Shown piece by piece: positions 55,042 through 63,595 of a stretch of 64,000 nt of DNA. Origin of the DNA: Gammaproteobacteria bacterium (GTDB lineage Bacteria; Pseudomonadota; Gammaproteobacteria; Tenderiales; Tenderiaceae); the NCBI GenBank assembly GCA_016200485.1, contig JACQEP010000022.1, positions 1 to 64,000 of the forward strand, read 5' to 3'. Made by a program: the position numbers and the translations under genes. The notes beneath the pieces are model-generated. The model worked only from the letters and a program-made list of their open reading frames with translations. It did not search any database and had not been told where the DNA came from. The stretch's first letter is position 1; the number at the start of each line of letters is the position of its first letter.

Positions 55042-57477
55042 ATGCGTAAGCTATACGGAATAGTCACCCAATATCCCAAGCTGATCCTTATCATCACGGT
55101 CGCGATGATCGTGTTCCTGGCGATGCAATTGTCATCGTTGCGCTGGGAGACTGATGCACGGGTGTACATGCCAAAGGGGCATCCGGCAATTAAATACGAT
55201 GAGCGGGTCGAGCATCTGTTTGGGGTAAAAGATGCAGTGGTCATCGTCATCGAAAACAATCATAAATCTATTTATAACGCTGAAACCCTGGCGCGCGTGG
55301 CGCGTATTACCGAAAAAGTTGGGGCGCTGCCGGGCGTAGTGGCCTTGCGTACGATCGATGTGGCTTCGTTGGCGACGGCGACGGTATTCGTCGGAACTGA
55401 TGAGGCCATGGGTGCGCAACGCTTGATGCCATACGCACCAAAAACCGAGACGGAAATGGCAGCGCTGAAGCAAAGCGTGCAGCAGCATGCGGATTTGTTG
55501 GTGGGCAATCTTGTGTCTACCGATGGCAATGCGACCATGATACGCGCCAAGCTCAAGGAAGGGGCGGTTAACCGCTATCAGACCTATTGGCAGATCAAAG
55601 GCATTCTTGCCGCTGAGAATGGGGGCGAGGGTGAGTGGCAGGGAAACTGGCAGCAGGGTGGCAATTGGAGTTCGGCGGGTGGCTGGAAGGCGGCTGGAGA
55701 TAAGGCGGCTGATGCCGCAGCCAAGCCCGTATTTGTAACGGCGAAGGATAACGGCGATGTGTTTTATCTTGCCGGGAGGCCGGTCATTGAAGTGACGTCG
55801 GGTTTGCATGCTATGGATGACATGAAACGCATGATTCCCTTGCTGCTGGTGTTAATGGCGTTTGCATTGTTCTTGGTTTTTCGCACCGGGCCTGGTGTTG
55901 CGATCCCGATGTTGGTCATGGCTGGTGCAGTAATTTCCACTTTGGGCTTGATGGCATTTCTGAATGTTCCCCTCTATACCATTTCTACGATGCTGCCGGT
56001 AATTCTGGTGGCCGTGGGGATCGGTGATTCTGTGCATCTGCTGAGTGAATATTACAACAAGGTGTTGGACAACCCGCATCGCAAAGCGGGGGAAATTGTT
56101 GCCGAGGTGTTGGGTGAGCTGGGTTCGCCATTGGTGATGACCTCCGCGACGACGGCGATTGGTTTCTTGACGTTTTTGTTTGCTGATATGCCGCCCTTCA
56201 AAATGTTCGGTTTATTTACGGTGGTAGGGATTGTGTTTAGCTGGTTGCTGACAGTGACCTTTGCAGCGGCATTATTGTCGGTAATGCCGCCCAAGGTAAG
56301 TGGTTATCTATCCAAGCGTCGCTCGATGCGTGTTCATGCTGAACAAGATGTGTTGACGCGATGGTTGGTAACGCTGGGGCGAGGGTTGATGTCTAATCCG
56401 CGGCGTTCGCTGTTGCTGATTGGAGTGGTGACACTGGTCGTTGGTGCGGGTGCAAGTCGTTTGCAGGTCAATTCCAGCTGGATGAGTGATTTTAAAAAAG
56501 GCAGCGAGGTTTCTCAATCGACTCAGTTGCTGAATCAGCGTTTTGACGGGACCATATTCCTCAATGTGGTCATCGAGACGGATCGGCGTGATGCATTTAA
56601 AGATCCCGTGTTGTTGGCGAAGATGGAGGCGCTACAGAATTATGCCGAGAGCTTGCCAGACGTGGGAGATACCTTGTCGGTCGTTGATTTTCTGAAGAGC
56701 ATGAATAAATCGCTGCATGCGGAAGATAACTCATTCAATGTGTTGCCGAAATCGGGGGCGGAAATTGCTGAGGCGCTCTATTTGTTCTCGGTTTCCGGAC
56801 AGCCGGAACTGCTGGACGAGGTGGTGGATTTTGGTTATCAGCGTGCCAACATCAGCATTTCAATCAAGACAGATGAAACTGCGCGCCTGAAGGCGATTAT
56901 CGATAAATTACGCGCCTTTATCGATGCTAATTTGGCGGGGCCTGGCGTGGACGTTAATTTTGCGGGATCGGCGAATAATTCTTATATTTGGGCTGATTTG
57001 CTGATTGATAGCCAGGGCTCGTCGATTATCTTCTCCAAAGTGGGAATTTTTGTGTTGGCAGCATTTTTATTTGGGTCGCTTTATTATGGAGTGATGACGA
57101 TAGTGCCGGTGACTATCACCACGATTCTGGTGGCAGGGGCGGCAGGGTGGTTGAGAGTGCCATTGGATGTGTCGACAGCGTTGGCGGCGGGGGTGGCCAT
57201 TGGTGTGGGGGTCGATTATGCCGTGCATTATCTGTTTCGTTATCGACGTGAACGGCAGAGTGTGGATCATCAAGACGCCGCATTAAATACATTGCGGAGC
57301 ATAGGGCGCACAATAGTTTTCAACGCGGTGGTGGTGACGGTAGGTTTTGCCGTGTTGTTCATGTCGGAGTTTCCGCCGCATGTGAAATTAGGCGTATTTG
57401 TAGTTATTTATATGATTTTGAGCTGTATTGTTGCGCTGATGGTCTTGCCGCTCTTCGATAAGCGGACGCAGACATAA
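55042..57477 (+). CDS. MMPL/RND-superfamily exporter with Trp-rich insert
   Basis: An 811-residue exporter with two repeats of one plus five membrane segments and large periplasmic loops. The conserved GxxxD-type relays appear in TM4 and TM10: VAVGIGDSVHLLSEYY and AIGVGVDYAVHYLFRY. It resembles HpnN and other lipid-exporting MMPL proteins. Residues 193-227, in the first periplasmic loop (55618-55722), are a low-complexity insert with WQ, NW and GW repeats (for example EWQGNWQQGGNWSSAGGW), absent from relatives I know. Stop and next start overlap or abut (ATAATGAG), so it is co-transcribed with the following barrel gene. Confidence 0.88.
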   Translation: MRKLYGIVTQYPKLILIITVAMIVFLAMQLSSLRWETDARVYMPKGHPAIKYDERVEHLFGVKDAVVIVIENNHKSIYNAETLARVARITEKVGALPGVVALRTIDVASLATATVFVGTDEAMGAQRLMPYAPKTETEMAALKQSVQQHADLLVGNLVSTDGNATMIRAKLKEGAVNRYQTYWQIKGILAAENGGEGEWQGNWQQGGNWSSAGGWKAAGDKAADAAAKPVFVTAKDNGDVFYLAGRPVIEVTSGLHAMDDMKRMIPLLLVLMAFALFLVFRTGPGVAIPMLVMAGAVISTLGLMAFLNVPLYTISTMLPVILVAVGIGDSVHLLSEYYNKVLDNPHRKAGEIVAEVLGELGSPLVMTSATTAIGFLTFLFADMPPFKMFGLFTVVGIVFSWLLTVTFAAALLSVMPPKVSGYLSKRRSMRVHAEQDVLTRWLVTLGRGLMSNPRRSLLLIGVVTLVVGAGASRLQVNSSWMSDFKKGSEVSQSTQLLNQRFDGTIFLNVVIETDRRDAFKDPVLLAKMEALQNYAESLPDVGDTLSVVDFLKSMNKSLHAEDNSFNVLPKSGAEIAEALYLFSVSGQPELLDEVVDFGYQRANISISIKTDETARLKAIIDKLRAFIDANLAGPGVDVNFAGSANNSYIWADLLIDSQGSSIIFSKVGIFVLAAFLFGSLYYGVMTIVPVTITTILVAGAAGWLRVPLDVSTALAAGVAIGVGVDYAVHYLFRYRRERQSVDHQDAALNTLRSIGRTIVFNAVVVTVGFAVLFMSEFPPHVKLGVFVVIYMILSCIVALMVLPLFDKRTQT

Positions 57478-57599
57478 TGAGTTCCGCCATGTTGTGGCAG
57501 ATGAGACTTTTCCCGCGTTGGGTGTTGAGAAAAGGGGCGGTTGCCCTTTTTCAGTTTTCACGTCAGGTGTCGTTTGTTTCTTTCCTGCGTGGACATTTA

Positions 57600-58535
57600 A
57601 TGTGTGTTGTGAAGAAACGGATTGTTTATTCGCGGCATGTTCCAGTCCGATTGTTGCAGCTGCTGGTATTGAGTGTGTGCGGTGTTGCCGCAGCTTGGGG
57701 GGCGGAGGAGCGGACGTTTAGTGTCGGGATGTACCTTGGCGTGCATCGTCCTGCCTTGGAGGAATTGAATCAATATGAATTTCAGTCACCTGTTGCAGGG
57801 ACTGCGACGCTTACCAATGCCGCGACCGGAGGTAATGACAGTGTGAGTCTCTATTTTCCTAATCCGCTGCCTGAGTTGGGGTTGGGTACCAATGCGGGGC
57901 TGGAGTTTCAGTGGCAGTTGGACCGTAAGAATTCGGTGATATTTGGTGGTAGCACCTGGGAAGCGTCTTCTCGCGCGACGATTGATGGTTTGTTTTCGCT
58001 GCAAGGTGAGTTGGCGGAAGTGCATATGAAGCGTGCGGCCAAGATGTCTTATAACGAATTCTATGCGGGTGTGCGTCGTTATGTGATTGATGAGCCAAAG
58101 AGATACAAGGTCTACTATCGACTGACGCTTAATGAGATTTACGATATTGATTATCGCGAGGATTTATCTTTTACCTATCTTACAGGGTTGGCTAAAGGAG
58201 TGACCAAGAATATCGTTTTGATGTCTCAGGCGACAGGTTTGCTGGCGCTGCAGCCCGGGATTGGGGGGGATTATTTCTTTCGTGATTGGATGTCGGTGGG
58301 GATCGAGGCTTCCTATTTAATCGGATTGCGTGCAGTCCAGCTGCGAGAGGGGGCGCTGAAACAGGACTTTCTGATTACGGATAATCTTGATTTGTTTCTT
58401 CCATATAAGATTAATACAAACTATGGCTATGCGGAGTATCTTCGTAATCCACCAAAATCCAGAGATGATTATGATCGCCTTGATCTAAGTTTCGATGGCT
58501 GGAAGATTCTGGCGCGGTTGAATCTGTATTTTTAA
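57600..58535 (+). CDS. Predicted outer-membrane protein of unknown function
   Basis: A 311-residue exported protein. I start it at ATG 57600 (MCVVKKRIVYSRH) because this gives a normal signal peptide (LLQLLVLSVCGVAAAWG); the frame is open from ATG 57477, which would add 41 residues and abut the exporter. The mature part has beta-strand patterns rich in Tyr and Asp and ends ARLNLYF, as barrel proteins do. No family is recognised. It stands 13 bases before the TPR-barrel gene, so it is a co-transcribed partner. Confidence 0.7.
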   Translation: MCVVKKRIVYSRHVPVRLLQLLVLSVCGVAAAWGAEERTFSVGMYLGVHRPALEELNQYEFQSPVAGTATLTNAATGGNDSVSLYFPNPLPELGLGTNAGLEFQWQLDRKNSVIFGGSTWEASSRATIDGLFSLQGELAEVHMKRAAKMSYNEFYAGVRRYVIDEPKRYKVYYRLTLNEIYDIDYREDLSFTYLTGLAKGVTKNIVLMSQATGLLALQPGIGGDYFFRDWMSVGIEASYLIGLRAVQLREGALKQDFLITDNLDLFLPYKINTNYGYAEYLRNPPKSRDDYDRLDLSFDGWKILARLNLYF

Positions 58536-58548
58536 TAGCGGCTATATT

Positions 58549-61287
58549 ATGCAGCGAGCGGGAAAACATCGATTCAATGGAGCGTTTTCGCGTGTGATCG
58601 CGCGAGCATTTTGTTGTTTGATGCTTGTTTCTGTAGTTCCAATTTCGCATGCGCAGCAAGAAGCTATTGACTTGCCAGCGGCTCAGCCGGCGGTGAACCG
58701 GTTGTTGGATGTCGCTCGCGAGGCAATGCAAAAGGGAAAGTTTAACGAGGCGTATCAGGTCTTTGCAGAAGTTGTCAGGTTGGATCCCAATAATGCAGAG
58801 GCCTATTATCAGCAGGCCATCATCCATTTTCAGCGCGGTGAGTTTGCGCAGGGCTTGCCATTGATTCGGCGCAGCGTTGAATTGTCGCCTGACAACCTTG
58901 CACTGCGTTTTGCGTATGCCAGGGCTCTAACTGAGTCCAAAAATCCGACAGATGCGATCGAGCAGTATCGCTATATTTTGAGCAAGGCTCCCCCCGAATC
59001 CAAAGAGGCCCAGGAAGCGGACAAGCAGGTGGGCTTGGCGGTGTTTAACGGCTTGGCGGCGCAAGGCAAAATACAGGAAATGGATCAGATAGGTATGCAG
59101 CTGATGCGGCGGCATGGTGGTGAGCCCGATGTCTTGCACAATATCGGGATTACTTTGTATCGGCTGGGTCGTTTTGATGAGGCGATTACTATTTATCGGC
59201 GCCTGATTGGGCTGGTGCCGAATAATCCGGTAGCGCACTTTCATTTGGCGATGGTGTTGGAGGCCAAGGGGGATGTGAGTGGAGCGGAGGTATCCTATCA
59301 AAGAGTGGTTGATTTGGCAGCCAAGTCACCTATGGGGCAAACATCAAAGATTAAGCTGGGTACCATTCGTGGGGTGCGATATCTCCAGGGCGGAGATGTG
59401 GTCTTGGCGCGGCAGGAGTTCGAAGAGGTCATCAAGCTTGATCCTGATAATTTCCAGGTGGGTATGAGTTTGGCGGCATTGCATCATTCGGCGAATGAAT
59501 TGCCAGAGGCGATAAAGGCGTATGAAGGCATTGTCGATCATAATCCTGATAATTTAGAGGCTCGATTACGATTGGGGATGGTGTATTTGGATTCGCGACG
59601 AATTCCAGAGGGCGTTCGCGAATTGGATTTGGTGGTGGCTCGCGGCGGTGAACAGCAAGTGGCGGTCAGTGCCGCCGCATTATTGAATCGGGTTGAACAG
59701 TTGGTGGGGGGGCGTCTTGCGGAAGTGAGGCAAACGAATCGCGATCTGGATCAGTACCTGGCGGCATTGACGCAAAGTCCAGCGGACCCCGATGTTTATT
59801 TTAAATTGGGTGAGATTTGGTTGAAGCTTGGCAATCAAGATAAGGCCAAAGAAGCTTTTCAGAAGGCGGCGGCGCTGGATCCTGGGCATGCTGACGCCCG
59901 ATTGCGTCTTGGTTATATCTACGAAGAAGAAAATAAAATGCCGGAAGCGGCGCGGCAGTATAGCGCGGCATTGGCAGTGGCGACTGATTCGGAACAGATT
60001 GTAAAAATTCAGCGTCTATTGTTGTTGGCACAGGGACGGCAACGATTGGAAAAAGGTGAGCTCGAAGGGGCGGAGGATGCTTTTCGTGAAGTTTTGAAAC
60101 GATTCGATGGCGATTTGACAGCGCTGTGGAATATGGGGGCGGTCAAGTTGCGGCAGGGAAAGCCTGAGGACGCGCTCGGTTGGTATGATGAGGTGATCAA
60201 ACGCTATCCGGATCAGGTTGGGGCACGAATGAATATGGCCCAGGTGTATGAGCAGTTGAGCCGGGAAAACGATGCGATCATTCAATATGGATTTATTGCG
60301 CAATCAAGCAAGGCAAATGACAAGATGCGCCGGTATGCTGAGCAGAGGGCGGATGTTCTCCGGCGGCAGACGAATGGTTTTAGTTATGCCCTGGGTTATA
60401 CGCTGGCCATGGATGACAATGCCAATTTGAGTGATGATGGACTATTTGAATATCGTTCAGATACTTATGCGTCAGTGGCGTATAACTACAAGATCAACAA
60501 GAATTATAAATTCCATCTGGATGCGCGGCCCACGTATTCAACATTTCATCGTGGGCAATATGATTTTTTTAATTTCACGTTAGCCCCGTCATTACAGACA
60601 AGTCGCTGGGGGTATGACTTTTCCCTGGGATATGAGGCATCAAGTCAGTTTGGAGTTCTGCGGGCCGAAGATAATGTCAGTCGCACCAATAATTTTTCTT
60701 TGGATGCATCTTGGCGAAGTGACAACGGCAAATTCTATCAGGTGAACGGGTCTTATCGAACTCTGGCGACTCAGACGAGTCCATTTTTTGATGCGGACAC
60801 GCTGTCTTTGAATCTGTACATTAATCGCCAGTTTGCCGAGGGCATGCCTTTCGGGTATGGCTATACTTTTACGGATAACAAAAATAATCAGCCGTTAGGT
60901 GCGGACTACGCCTATTACAGTCACGCACTTTCTGGGCGGTTGGATAAACGGTTGGGGGGAAAGGTCTCGGTGTTTACAGATGGGTCGGCGACACTGTATG
61001 TGTACAAAAACTTGGACTCTTCGACCTTGTTAACAGGCCCCAAAAGACGTATCAATCTGGCGACCATGGTGCGGCTGGGGGGGAATTATCAATGGACCGA
61101 GAGCTTTAGTGTCAATGTGAGCTATATGGCGTTGATTCAGCGCTCCAACTTGCCACTCGGTATTGTCTATGATCCCACGCAAATCGTTGAGGGGATTATC
61201 TATAGCGGCGCGGTGGCGCGACAAAGTAACTCGCTGGGGGGCTATACGCGGCAGGCGTTCAATATTGGGGTGCGCTACACCTTCTGA
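58549..61287 (+). CDS. Large TPR protein with C-terminal outer-membrane beta-barrel
   Basis: A 912-residue protein with a signal peptide ending ISHA. Residues about 45-610 are a chain of tetratricopeptide-like repeats (FNEAYQVFAEVVRLDPNNAEAYYQQAI is one). Residues about 620-912 are a barrel of roughly 14 strands opening YALGYTLAMDDNANLS and closing FNIGVRYTF. Architectures of periplasmic TPR plus outer-membrane barrel include BcsC/PgaA/PelB polysaccharide exporters and the Slam lipoprotein-translocating family. I cannot assign which. It closes the operon begun by the regulator/barrel genes, and lies convergent with the ABC exporter. Confidence 0.8.
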   Translation: MQRAGKHRFNGAFSRVIARAFCCLMLVSVVPISHAQQEAIDLPAAQPAVNRLLDVAREAMQKGKFNEAYQVFAEVVRLDPNNAEAYYQQAIIHFQRGEFAQGLPLIRRSVELSPDNLALRFAYARALTESKNPTDAIEQYRYILSKAPPESKEAQEADKQVGLAVFNGLAAQGKIQEMDQIGMQLMRRHGGEPDVLHNIGITLYRLGRFDEAITIYRRLIGLVPNNPVAHFHLAMVLEAKGDVSGAEVSYQRVVDLAAKSPMGQTSKIKLGTIRGVRYLQGGDVVLARQEFEEVIKLDPDNFQVGMSLAALHHSANELPEAIKAYEGIVDHNPDNLEARLRLGMVYLDSRRIPEGVRELDLVVARGGEQQVAVSAAALLNRVEQLVGGRLAEVRQTNRDLDQYLAALTQSPADPDVYFKLGEIWLKLGNQDKAKEAFQKAAALDPGHADARLRLGYIYEEENKMPEAARQYSAALAVATDSEQIVKIQRLLLLAQGRQRLEKGELEGAEDAFREVLKRFDGDLTALWNMGAVKLRQGKPEDALGWYDEVIKRYPDQVGARMNMAQVYEQLSRENDAIIQYGFIAQSSKANDKMRRYAEQRADVLRRQTNGFSYALGYTLAMDDNANLSDDGLFEYRSDTYASVAYNYKINKNYKFHLDARPTYSTFHRGQYDFFNFTLAPSLQTSRWGYDFSLGYEASSQFGVLRAEDNVSRTNNFSLDASWRSDNGKFYQVNGSYRTLATQTSPFFDADTLSLNLYINRQFAEGMPFGYGYTFTDNKNNQPLGADYAYYSHALSGRLDKRLGGKVSVFTDGSATLYVYKNLDSSTLLTGPKRRINLATMVRLGGNYQWTESFSVNVSYMALIQRSNLPLGIVYDPTQIVEGIIYSGAVARQSNSLGGYTRQAFNIGVRYTF

Positions 61288-61314
61288 GGTTATGCTGCTG
61301 TTTCCAGCAGGCGG

Positions 61315-62076
61315 CTAGTCACGTAGGCCATTGAAGGCGCTCACCGCCCAAGTCAGAGAGATTGCTGCAAATCCAAACATGATCATAGCGCCGAAACCAT
61401 AGCTGGAGAAATCCGGTGTGCCCACCAGCACCGCGCGCACTGATTCCACTGCATAGGTGATGGGGTTGATCAGGGAGATGCTTTCGATCCAGCCGGGCAT
61501 GAATTGCTTCGGCACCATGGCGCTGGAGAGGAACATCAGCGGCAGGGTCATCAGGTTACCGATCATGACCAGCGGTTCTTCGCGTTGCAGTACGATGGCA
61601 AAGCCGTTGGATAATGCCGCCAAGCCAACGCCCAATAAAAAGACGCTTAACATTGCCATCAATAACGATAGCGGATCGAGATTAAGCTTGGCGCCCATCA
61701 GCCATGCGACCAGGATGATGACGAGAGTTTGTAGCACGACTTGCGCCGCTGAGTGCAGAACGCGGCTGAGGACGATGGCGATTCGCGACACTGGCGAGAC
61801 CAGCATCTTGTCGACGCTGCCGGCAGTGATTTCGCGTAACAGGCTCACACCAGACCACGACGAACCAAACAGCGCTGTCATGACCAGGACGCCGGGAACA
61901 AAGAAATCAACATAGCTGCTGCCATCATCCATTGGGATGTTGACGACATTCTTAAATAGCTGGGTGAAGATCAACAGCCAGAGTAAGGGTTGAACCAGGG
62001 TGAACAACGTCCACATCGGCATGCGCAGAGTGATTTTGGTGTATTTTAGAAACAGGTACCAGGTATCGGCCAACAC
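61315..62076 (-). CDS. ABC-2 type transporter permease
   Basis: A 253-residue ABC-2 permease with about six membrane helices. It resembles the DrrB/NodJ group: VLVMTALFGSSWSGVSLLREITAGSVDKMLVSPVSRIAIVLSR and LSSAMVPKQFMPGWIESISLINPITYAVESVRAVLVG. It forms the membrane half of an exporter with the ATPase gene 15 bases upstream. Such exporters move drugs, polysaccharide or lipids out of the inner membrane. Confidence 0.93.
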   Translation of the reverse strand: MLADTWYLFLKYTKITLRMPMWTLFTLVQPLLWLLIFTQLFKNVVNIPMDDGSSYVDFFVPGVLVMTALFGSSWSGVSLLREITAGSVDKMLVSPVSRIAIVLSRVLHSAAQVVLQTLVIILVAWLMGAKLNLDPLSLLMAMLSVFLLGVGLAALSNGFAIVLQREEPLVMIGNLMTLPLMFLSSAMVPKQFMPGWIESISLINPITYAVESVRAVLVGTPDFSSYGFGAMIMFGFAAISLTWAVSAFNGLRD

Positions 62077-62091
62077 AATCGTGTCCTCGAA

Positions 62092-63447
62092 TTAATTTTT
62101 ATCGTCTTTGGATTGCCATTTTTGCCAGTCGCCTTGCGACTGGTTTGGCCATTGCTTGTCTTGTGGCCACTGTTGTTGATTGGGCCAGGATTGTCCGGCC
62201 TGTTGCGGCCATTGTTGTTCGGTAGTCTTGGGCTCAGGCGCGCCCTGCGCTGCTGGCACAGCTTCGGCTGACGTAGAGGTTGATGATTCGGACGTCACAT
62301 CTTGTTGTTGCCATTGCTGCCGCTGTTGTTGCCAGCCTGCCTTTTGTTGTTCGTCGCCGTTTTCTTCAAGTTTGGTCTGCCACTTTTGCCAGTTCTTTTC
62401 CCATTTACTACCACCGCCTTTGCCGGCCCATTGCTGCCACCACTCTTCGCCTTCCTCCTTGTCTTTGGCTTCGGCGAGGGAGTTGCCGGTGTATTTCAGG
62501 AATACATCGTCCAATGTAGGGTGGGCCAGTGACAGTGTCTTGATGCCAACACCTTTTTCACCGGCAAGACGAACAATCGTTGGTACGGATTCACCGCCGT
62601 TGTCAACGTAGAGATGAAGTTTGTCATTTTCCCAGACCACATCGCGCACGCCGGGGAGTTCGTGCAGTGCATAAGTGAGTGTGCCGACTTCCGGGCCTGC
62701 ACTGCTGAAGGTCAGGATGACTGCGTCACCGTGAATTGCGTTTTTGAGGGCTTCCGGGGTGTCGATAACCTGAATCTTGCCGCTGTTGATGATGGCGACG
62801 CGATGGCTCAAATGATCCGCCTCTTCCAGGTAGTGGGTGGTGAGGAGAATGGTGAGTCCTTGTTCTTTGTTTAATTTCTCAATGTAGCGCCACAGGTTCT
62901 GCCGGCTCTTGATGTCGAGGCCGAGGGTGGGTTCATCCAGGAATAAAACTTTGGGGCCATGAATCAGTGCCGTGGCGATATCCAGCTTGCGCCGCATGCC
63001 GCCGGAGTAGGTCATCACCTGGCGATCAAGCGCGTCGGCGATTTCGAAATAGGTGGCCAGTTCCTGAATGCGGGCATCAATTTCGCTTTTTTTCATCCGG
63101 TAGAGCCGGCCCTGTAATTCCAGGTTTTCACGGCCGGTCAGAAAATAATCAACCCCGGTTTGTTGGGCGACGACGCCGATAGTGGTGCGGACTTTTTCAG
63201 GATGCGTATCGACGTTGTAACCGGCGACTTCGACTTGCCCTTCATCAAAGCCGCTGAGGGTGGAGAGGACGCGGATGGTCGTGGTTTTGCCGGCACCATT
63301 GGGGCCGAGCAGGGCCAAGATTTCCCCGGCGTTGACTTCGAGTTCAAGGCCATTAATCGCTTTGACGCCGCCATTAAAGATCTTGGTTAAACCGCTGACT
63401 CGAATCCCGCTCGTGATCCCGCTTGAATTGGCCATAAGTGTAGTCAT
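62092..63447 (-). CDS. ABC transporter ATPase with Trp/Gln-rich C-terminal tail
   Basis: A 451-residue DrrA-type ATPase: Walker A GPNGAGKTT (about 48-56), Q-loop VAQQTG, signature YSGGMRRKLD (about 147-156), Walker B VLFLDEPTLGLD, H-loop TTHYLEEAD. The canonical domain ends near residue 325. Residues 326-451 form an extra low-complexity tail rich in Gln and with 14 tryptophans in WQ/WP spacing (EEWWQQWAGK, KNWQKWQ, SWPNQQQWP). DrrA proteins normally stop near 330 residues. The tail shares its composition with the MMPL insert in the convergent operon. The gene is the first of a two-gene operon. Confidence 0.92.
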   Translation of the reverse strand: MTTLMANSSGITSGIRVSGLTKIFNGGVKAINGLELEVNAGEILALLGPNGAGKTTTIRVLSTLSGFDEGQVEVAGYNVDTHPEKVRTTIGVVAQQTGVDYFLTGRENLELQGRLYRMKKSEIDARIQELATYFEIADALDRQVMTYSGGMRRKLDIATALIHGPKVLFLDEPTLGLDIKSRQNLWRYIEKLNKEQGLTILLTTHYLEEADHLSHRVAIINSGKIQVIDTPEALKNAIHGDAVILTFSSAGPEVGTLTYALHELPGVRDVVWENDKLHLYVDNGGESVPTIVRLAGEKGVGIKTLSLAHPTLDDVFLKYTGNSLAEAKDKEEGEEWWQQWAGKGGGSKWEKNWQKWQTKLEENGDEQQKAGWQQQRQQWQQQDVTSESSTSTSAEAVPAAQGAPEPKTTEQQWPQQAGQSWPNQQQWPQDKQWPNQSQGDWQKWQSKDDKN

Positions 63448-63595
63448 TGTTTTTTATAGAAATAGGGCGGCCATTATAGCCCATCCGTGCCGATGTCCAA
63501 CAGATTACTGAGGGATTTTCCTTTCAAGTGCTGTTTTTATCTGGCCACAAGGGGCCTGCTACAATGCCTGGTTTCAATTCACGGATAGGTGACCG

